Shown piece by piece: positions 4,692 through 7,151 of a stretch of DNA of 7,151 nucleotides; positions within the stretch are counted from its first letter, which is position 1, and each line of letters starts with the position of its first letter. The DNA comes from Clostridiales bacterium (GTDB lineage Bacteria > Bacillota > Clostridia > Oscillospirales > CAG-272). Location: NCBI GenBank assembly GCA_016280525.1, contig JAEEGW010000233.1, positions 1 through 7,151 on the forward strand, read 5' to 3'. The notes under the pieces were generated by a model, which saw nothing but the letters and a program-made list of their open reading frames with translations, made no database searches and was not told where the DNA came from. A program made the translations under genes and the position numbers.

Positions 4692-4727
4692 TTACTTTTT
4701 ATACTCTTCTCAAAAGCCCCGATATTC

Positions 4728-4767
4728 GGGGGGAGGCGGGGGTTTGGGGGTGGATGCGGGGGCGGGG
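4728..4767 (+). other. G-quadruplex motif
   Basis: Five G-runs of 4-6 bases are separated by loops of 4, 3, 7 and 1 nt (G6-N4-G5-N3-G5-N7-G5-N1-G4). This comfortably meets the usual G3+N1-7 pattern. It is on the plus strand, i.e. the template strand for the minus-strand genes on either side, in the gap between the ABC permease and the Ig-like gene. It could stall replication or transcription, or simply be part of a repeat. Confidence 0.75.
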
Positions 4768-4827
4768 AACCACCAATCGCGGTGCAAGCCGCACAGATCG
4801 TCGCGAAGAAGGGGTTCCCGTAGCGAC
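4765..4827. repeat. Decayed element-I-like palindromes
   Basis: GGGAACC (4765-4771) and GGTTCCC (4813-4819) are inverted 7-mers. The second lies in GGGGTTCCC, the same word that starts element I. It is enclosed by GTCGC (4800-4804) and GCGAC (4823-4827), i.e. again within a hairpin loop. GCGG-tgcaag-CCGC (4779-4792) lies between. I read this as a diverged or rearranged relative of element I, less certain than the other copies. Confidence 0.4.
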
Positions 4828-4837
4828 ACCTTACCTG

Positions 4838-4857
4838 TTCACTATTCACTATTCACT
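4838..4857. repeat. TTCACTA short tandem repeat (about 2.9 units)
   Basis: TTCACTA, TTCACTA and TTCACT follow one another directly before the GGGAGGGG hairpin at 4859. They occupy the place taken by the ATTCTTAATTC repeat before the matching hairpin at 345. Confidence 0.7.
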
Positions 4858-4858
4858 C

Positions 4859-4877
4859 GGGAGGGGTGACCCCTCCC
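4859..4877. repeat. Intact GGGAGGGG-tga-CCCCTCCC hairpin after the ABC permease
   Basis: An 8-bp perfect stem with a 3-nt loop, 5 nt past the permease stop codon on the minus strand. It is the uninterrupted counterpart of 345-455. Its position suggests a 3'-end structure for the GntR-ABC operon, but no T-tract follows on the minus strand, so it is not a textbook intrinsic terminator. Confidence 0.7.
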
Positions 4878-4882
4878 CTACA

Positions 4883-5779
4883 TCACAGCAAATTCAGCTT
4901 TTTATTCACTATCCGATTCGACACGATCCACGAAACGACGGTTATCACCGCCATTATCGCGCCGATCACCAGAAGATCGATTATCATTATATTAAGCCTC
5001 AGGCCGAAATAAGCGCTCATTTCCGAGGCGTCGTATATCATAGCCGTGGGCGTTATAGCGCTGAAGCCTTCATCGCCGTACATATAATACTCGCTGAATA
5101 TCTCGATAAACACCGTGGAGATGCTTATGATCAGACCCAGAGCGTACGATACGCCGATAAATATCGCGACGGACGCAAAGGCTCTCGCTCTTTTTATCTT
5201 GTGTGTTATCGCGCAGCAGAACGAATAGAACGCCGGCGCGAAAAACGCGGAAATGACGATAAGGACAACGGTGAGTACTAAGAATATTATCAGCTTTACT
5301 TCGTTGCCCGCAAGTCCCACGCTGAACTCCTGAATGAGCGACTCTATCATCATTCCTATACTGACGTCGTCCGCCTCAAGCAGTTTCGGCACTTTGTATA
5401 TCGCCGCACCGATCGGGAGCGCTATCATTATCAGCGCCACTATGCCGCTGAAAAACGTCCATATCGCTCCGGTCAGTATCTTGCTGTTCAGCACGTCGCC
5501 GTTTTTTACCGGCAGCGTGAACGTCAGATATCCCTCGTCCGAAAACATATTCCTGTATATTCTGACCATCATAAAGATGGAAGAACATACGGCAATTCCT
5601 TCAACGGCGATCAGAAACAGGAAATACGCCGCGTACGCGCCTAAAAACAGTACCGTTCCGTTGTTTATAACGAGTATGAAGGTGGTCACGAGCGCGGAAA
5701 AACCTATACCGCCCAAGTAAAGCCACGGAAGTATGCGCGCCATATACTTCATATCGTATTTCATCAGCTTGCCTAACAT
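4883..5779 (-). CDS. ABC transporter permease (ABC-2 like)
   Basis: A 298-aa integral membrane protein with about six membrane segments, near residues 15-37, 43-71, 103-127, 161-190, 200-225 and 262-285. The cytoplasmic stretch after the second segment, RNMFSDEGYLTFTLPVKNGD (76-95), is a sequence I associate with Clostridial permeases paired with YtrB-like ATPases. Start ATG 5779 has GGGAGGTG 5 nt upstream, and it overlaps the ATPase gene by 7 nt, so the two are translationally coupled. It should form the membrane channel of the exporter whose ATPase precedes it. Substrate is unknown; related operons are often linked to cell-envelope or antimicrobial stress. The stop codon is followed at once by the hairpin at 4859-4877. 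Confidence 0.9.
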   Translation of the reverse strand: MLGKLMKYDMKYMARILPWLYLGGIGFSALVTTFILVINNGTVLFLGAYAAYFLFLIAVEGIAVCSSIFMMVRIYRNMFSDEGYLTFTLPVKNGDVLNSKILTGAIWTFFSGIVALIMIALPIGAAIYKVPKLLEADDVSIGMMIESLIQEFSVGLAGNEVKLIIFLVLTVVLIVISAFFAPAFYSFCCAITHKIKRARAFASVAIFIGVSYALGLIISISTVFIEIFSEYYMYGDEGFSAITPTAMIYDASEMSAYFGLRLNIMIIDLLVIGAIMAVITVVSWIVSNRIVNKKLNLL

Positions 5780-6468
5780 CTGAACACCTCCCTGAAAAGC
5801 ATGTCTACGGTCTTTCCGCTGTTTTCTCTTATATTATCCGCGGAATCCGCCAAAACTATCTGTCCGTTCCTTATGAATATCGCGTCGTCAAGAACGTTTT
5901 CCACGTCGTATATCAGATGCGTTGAAATGATCACGGACGCGTTTTCCGAATAATTCCTTATTATCGTATTCAGTATATAATCCCTTGCCGCGGGGTCAAC
6001 GCCCGCTATCGGCTCGTCTAAGAAATATACCTTTGCCGCGCGGCTCATTACGAGCACGAGCTGCACCTTTTCCTTCGTGCCTTTTGACAGCGTTTTGAGC
6101 GTTCTTTTCGGGTCTATGCCGAGCCTTGACAGCATCTCATACGCTTTGTTTTTGTCAAAATCACGGTAAAAATCCGCAAAGTAAGATACGATCGACTCAA
6201 CGCTCATCCATTCGCTCATATAAGATTTCTCCGGCAGATAAGCCGTCACCGCCTTCGTCTGCGGTCCCGGCACGTTTCCGTCTATCATAACCGTGCCGGC
6301 GGTCGGAGTGAGCAGTCCGACGCTGAGCTTTATGAGCGTTGTTTTGCCGGAGCCGTTAGGTCCGAGCAGACCGACTATACGTCCGGCGGGTATGTCTAAA
6401 TTCACACCGTTCAGCGCCGGGACGTTTTTATAGACCTTTGTCAGGTTTCTGTATTCTATGATCGCCAA
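5773..6468 (-). CDS. ABC transporter ATP-binding protein
   Basis: 231 aa. The start is TTG at 6468, with GGAGG 9 nt upstream; no ATG is available and the protein begins in the usual place for the family (MAIIEYRNLTKVY). Motifs: Walker A GPNGSGKT (36-43), a Q-loop region reading YLPE (77-80) with no glutamine, signature LSKGTKEK (127-134, a variant of LSGGQ), Walker B VYFLDEP (147-153), D-loop GVDP (156-159) and switch His184. The LPE and LSKGT variants are typical of the YtrB/EcsA-like group of small ATPases. It powers the permease encoded directly downstream (7-nt overlap) and starts 4 nt after the GntR gene. The short length means a single nucleotide-binding domain with little C-terminal extension. 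Confidence 0.95.
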   Translation of the reverse strand: MAIIEYRNLTKVYKNVPALNGVNLDIPAGRIVGLLGPNGSGKTTLIKLSVGLLTPTAGTVMIDGNVPGPQTKAVTAYLPEKSYMSEWMSVESIVSYFADFYRDFDKNKAYEMLSRLGIDPKRTLKTLSKGTKEKVQLVLVMSRAAKVYFLDEPIAGVDPAARDYILNTIIRNYSENASVIISTHLIYDVENVLDDAIFIRNGQIVLADSADNIRENSGKTVDMLFREVFRC

Positions 6469-6472
6469 ATCC

Positions 6473-6826
6473 TTATTCCTCCAGTTCGTTAATTATTTCT
6501 TTTGCTTTCTGCATATCGATGCCTATCATATACATCCGCTGAAAATATTCGATCGTATATGACCGAGCAAGCGATTCTCTTGCATGTTCTATAACGGAGA
6601 CGTCCTCCGTTATGAATTTGCCGGTAGTCCGCTGGGTGTATATGAGCCCGCGCTCCTCCAGGTACGACAAAGCCCGCTGTACCGTGTTCGGGTTTGCGCT
6701 CATCTGCTCCGCAAACTCACGCACGGTGGGCAGCTTTGCGCCCGGCGGATACTGACCGGACAAAACCATGGTATAGATCCTGTCTATAAGCTGAACGTAG
6801 ACCGGACGCGTGTCCGATATATTCAT
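6473..6826 (-). CDS. GntR-family transcriptional regulator, YtrA subfamily
   Basis: 117 aa from ATG 6826, chosen because AAAGGAGG lies 10 nt upstream and the protein then begins just before the DNA-binding domain. A longer reading to 6895 would run through the promoter. The winged helix-turn-helix covers about residues 10-75: VYVQLIDRIYTMVLSGQYPPGAKLPTVREFA, then PNTVQRALSYLEERGLI as the recognition helix region and a wing ending GKFI. The C-terminal 40 residues form a short helical dimerisation tail with no large ligand domain, which defines the YtrA type. It is the first gene of gntR-ATPase-permease, an arrangement in which the regulator usually represses its own operon. Confidence 0.93.
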   Translation of the reverse strand: MNISDTRPVYVQLIDRIYTMVLSGQYPPGAKLPTVREFAEQMSANPNTVQRALSYLEERGLIYTQRTTGKFITEDVSVIEHARESLARSYTIEYFQRMYMIGIDMQKAKEIINELEE

Positions 6827-6855
6827 GCGGTTCGTTCCTCCTTTATTGTGTTGCT

Positions 6856-6867
6856 TTGTTAATACAA
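6856..6867. promoter_or_regulatory. Possible GntR operator (TTGTTAATACAA)
   Basis: Arms TTGT and ACAA flank taat, just downstream of the -10 box of the gntR promoter, at the expected transcription start. A repressor bound here would block its own operon, as is usual for YtrA-type regulators. A second small palindrome, AATA-cca-TATT (6869-6879), overlaps the -10. This is a positional inference only. Confidence 0.35.
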
Positions 6868-6895
6868 TAATACCATATTGCCCTGCTTTTGTCAA
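6867..6895 (-). promoter_or_regulatory. Sigma-A promoter of the gntR-ABC operon
   Basis: On the minus strand, TTGACA (6895-6890), a 17-nt spacer and TATTAT (6872-6867). It is about 40 bp upstream of the chosen gntR start at 6826, which supports that shorter start. Confidence 0.8.
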
Positions 6896-6925
6896 GACTT
6901 TTTTTCAAAATTTTTGTATAGCTAC

Positions 6926-6954
6926 TTGAATTCTGCAAAAAGATATTATATAAT
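6926..6954 (+). promoter_or_regulatory. Sigma-A promoter of the MBL-fold gene
   Basis: TTGAAT (6926-6931), 17-nt spacer, TATAAT (6949-6954), about 30 bp before the ATG at 6985. It is divergent from the gntR promoter; the -35 boxes are about 30 bp apart. Confidence 0.8.
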
Positions 6955-6984
6955 AGAATAAAATGGGATAAATGGGGGAAAAAT

Positions 6985-7151
6985 ATGAAGCTGACTTATA
7001 TCGGTACCGCGGCCGCGGAGGCTGTACCCGGACTGTTCTGTGAATGTTCTTTCTGTGAAAAAGCGAGAAAATCGGGCGGCAAGGAGCTGCGCAGAAGATC
7101 GGGAGCTGTGATAAACGACGATCTTATGATAGACTTTTCGCCGGACGCTTA
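6985..7151 (+). CDS. MBL-fold metallo-hydrolase, PhnP-like, N-terminal fragment (runs off right edge)
   Basis: The first 55 codons start at ATG 6985, with a GGGGG purine run 6 nt upstream. The start MKLTYIGTAAAE is the first strand and glycine turn of a metallo-beta-lactamase fold. It is followed by Cys19-x-Cys21-x-x-Cys24, a cysteine cluster like the structural zinc site of PhnP-type phosphodiesterases, and by a second strand ending LMIDFSPDA (residues 47-55). The catalytic HxHxDH motif would come later and is outside the window. Activity is probably on a phosphodiester or cyclic phosphate, by family analogy only. It is the only plus-strand gene here and has its own promoter. Confidence 0.85.
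   Translation, partial: MKLTYIGTAAAEAVPGLFCECSFCEKARKSGGKELRRRSGAVINDDLMIDFSPDA

Noticed and set aside
4658..4700. Plus-strand terminator at the GC-rich hairpin
   Set aside because: It is structurally plausible, but no plus-strand gene lies upstream in the window, so the call would have no transcript to end.
4607..4869. Open frames on both strands over the GC-rich region with Pro- or Arg-rich products
   Set aside because: The low-complexity proline and arginine runs come from the G-quadruplex and hairpins, and no translation signals fit.
6013..6022. CGTCTAAG resembling the ECF -10 motif
   Set aside because: It lies inside the ABC ATPase coding sequence on the other strand, with no matching -35 and no downstream start, so it is a chance match.
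6827..6895. Extended N-terminus for the GntR regulator
   Set aside because: It would begin within the -35 box and translate through the -10. The ATG at 6826 has a strong ribosome binding site and fits the family start.

Overview
The window looks like chromosomal DNA from a member of the Clostridia (Bacillota), probably an uncultured gut lineage. This rests on strong AGGAGG-type ribosome binding sites, a YtrA-type GntR/ABC operon, a DUF5104-like lipoprotein, and an ECF sigma factor with a CGTCTAATA-type promoter. The taxonomic placement is inference from gene content and style. All complete genes are on the minus strand; only the last, truncated gene reads on the plus strand.

Layout from left to right. 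(1) 1-69: N-terminus of a minus-strand lipoprotein that runs off the left edge. (2) 70-461: non-coding, filled with palindromic repeats (hairpin array A, a GGGGCGACC-type palindrome, and a hairpin whose loop holds a 46-bp tandem duplication). (3) 462-2511: a two-gene operon of an ECF sigma factor and a single-pass membrane protein with an extracellular von Willebrand A (VWA) domain. Its likely self-recognised promoter is at 2546-2577. (4) 2600-2860: a second kind of hairpin array (array D). (5) 2866-3911: two co-oriented lipoprotein genes (DUF5104-like, then an unrecognised one). (6) 3944-4236: hairpin array B, a diverged relative of array A. (7) 4239-4607: a small exported protein with a bacterial Ig-like fold. 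(8) 4608-4882: GC-rich hairpins, a strong G-quadruplex motif and an intact hairpin. (9) 4883-6826: operon of a GntR/YtrA repressor, an ABC ATPase and an ABC permease. (10) 6827-6984: divergent promoters. (11) 6985-7151: start of a PhnP-like metallo-beta-lactamase-fold hydrolase.

The coding content is fairly ordinary, except that the sigma factor's partner is a VWA protein rather than a zinc-binding anti-sigma factor. The most unusual signal is in the intergenic DNA. Each gap between successive minus-strand transcription units holds dense palindromic DNA, while the short gaps inside operons hold none. Three of the gaps carry arrays in which different small hairpins alternate with one constant 7-nt spacer, and the spacer flips to its reverse complement across a central core. 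A separate ~44-bp hairpin element (here called element I) is present in five clear copies. All five lie inside the loop of another hairpin, and uninterrupted versions of most of those host hairpins occur elsewhere in the same window. This is a picture of palindromes inserting into palindromes. It was read by eye; no folding or database search was run.
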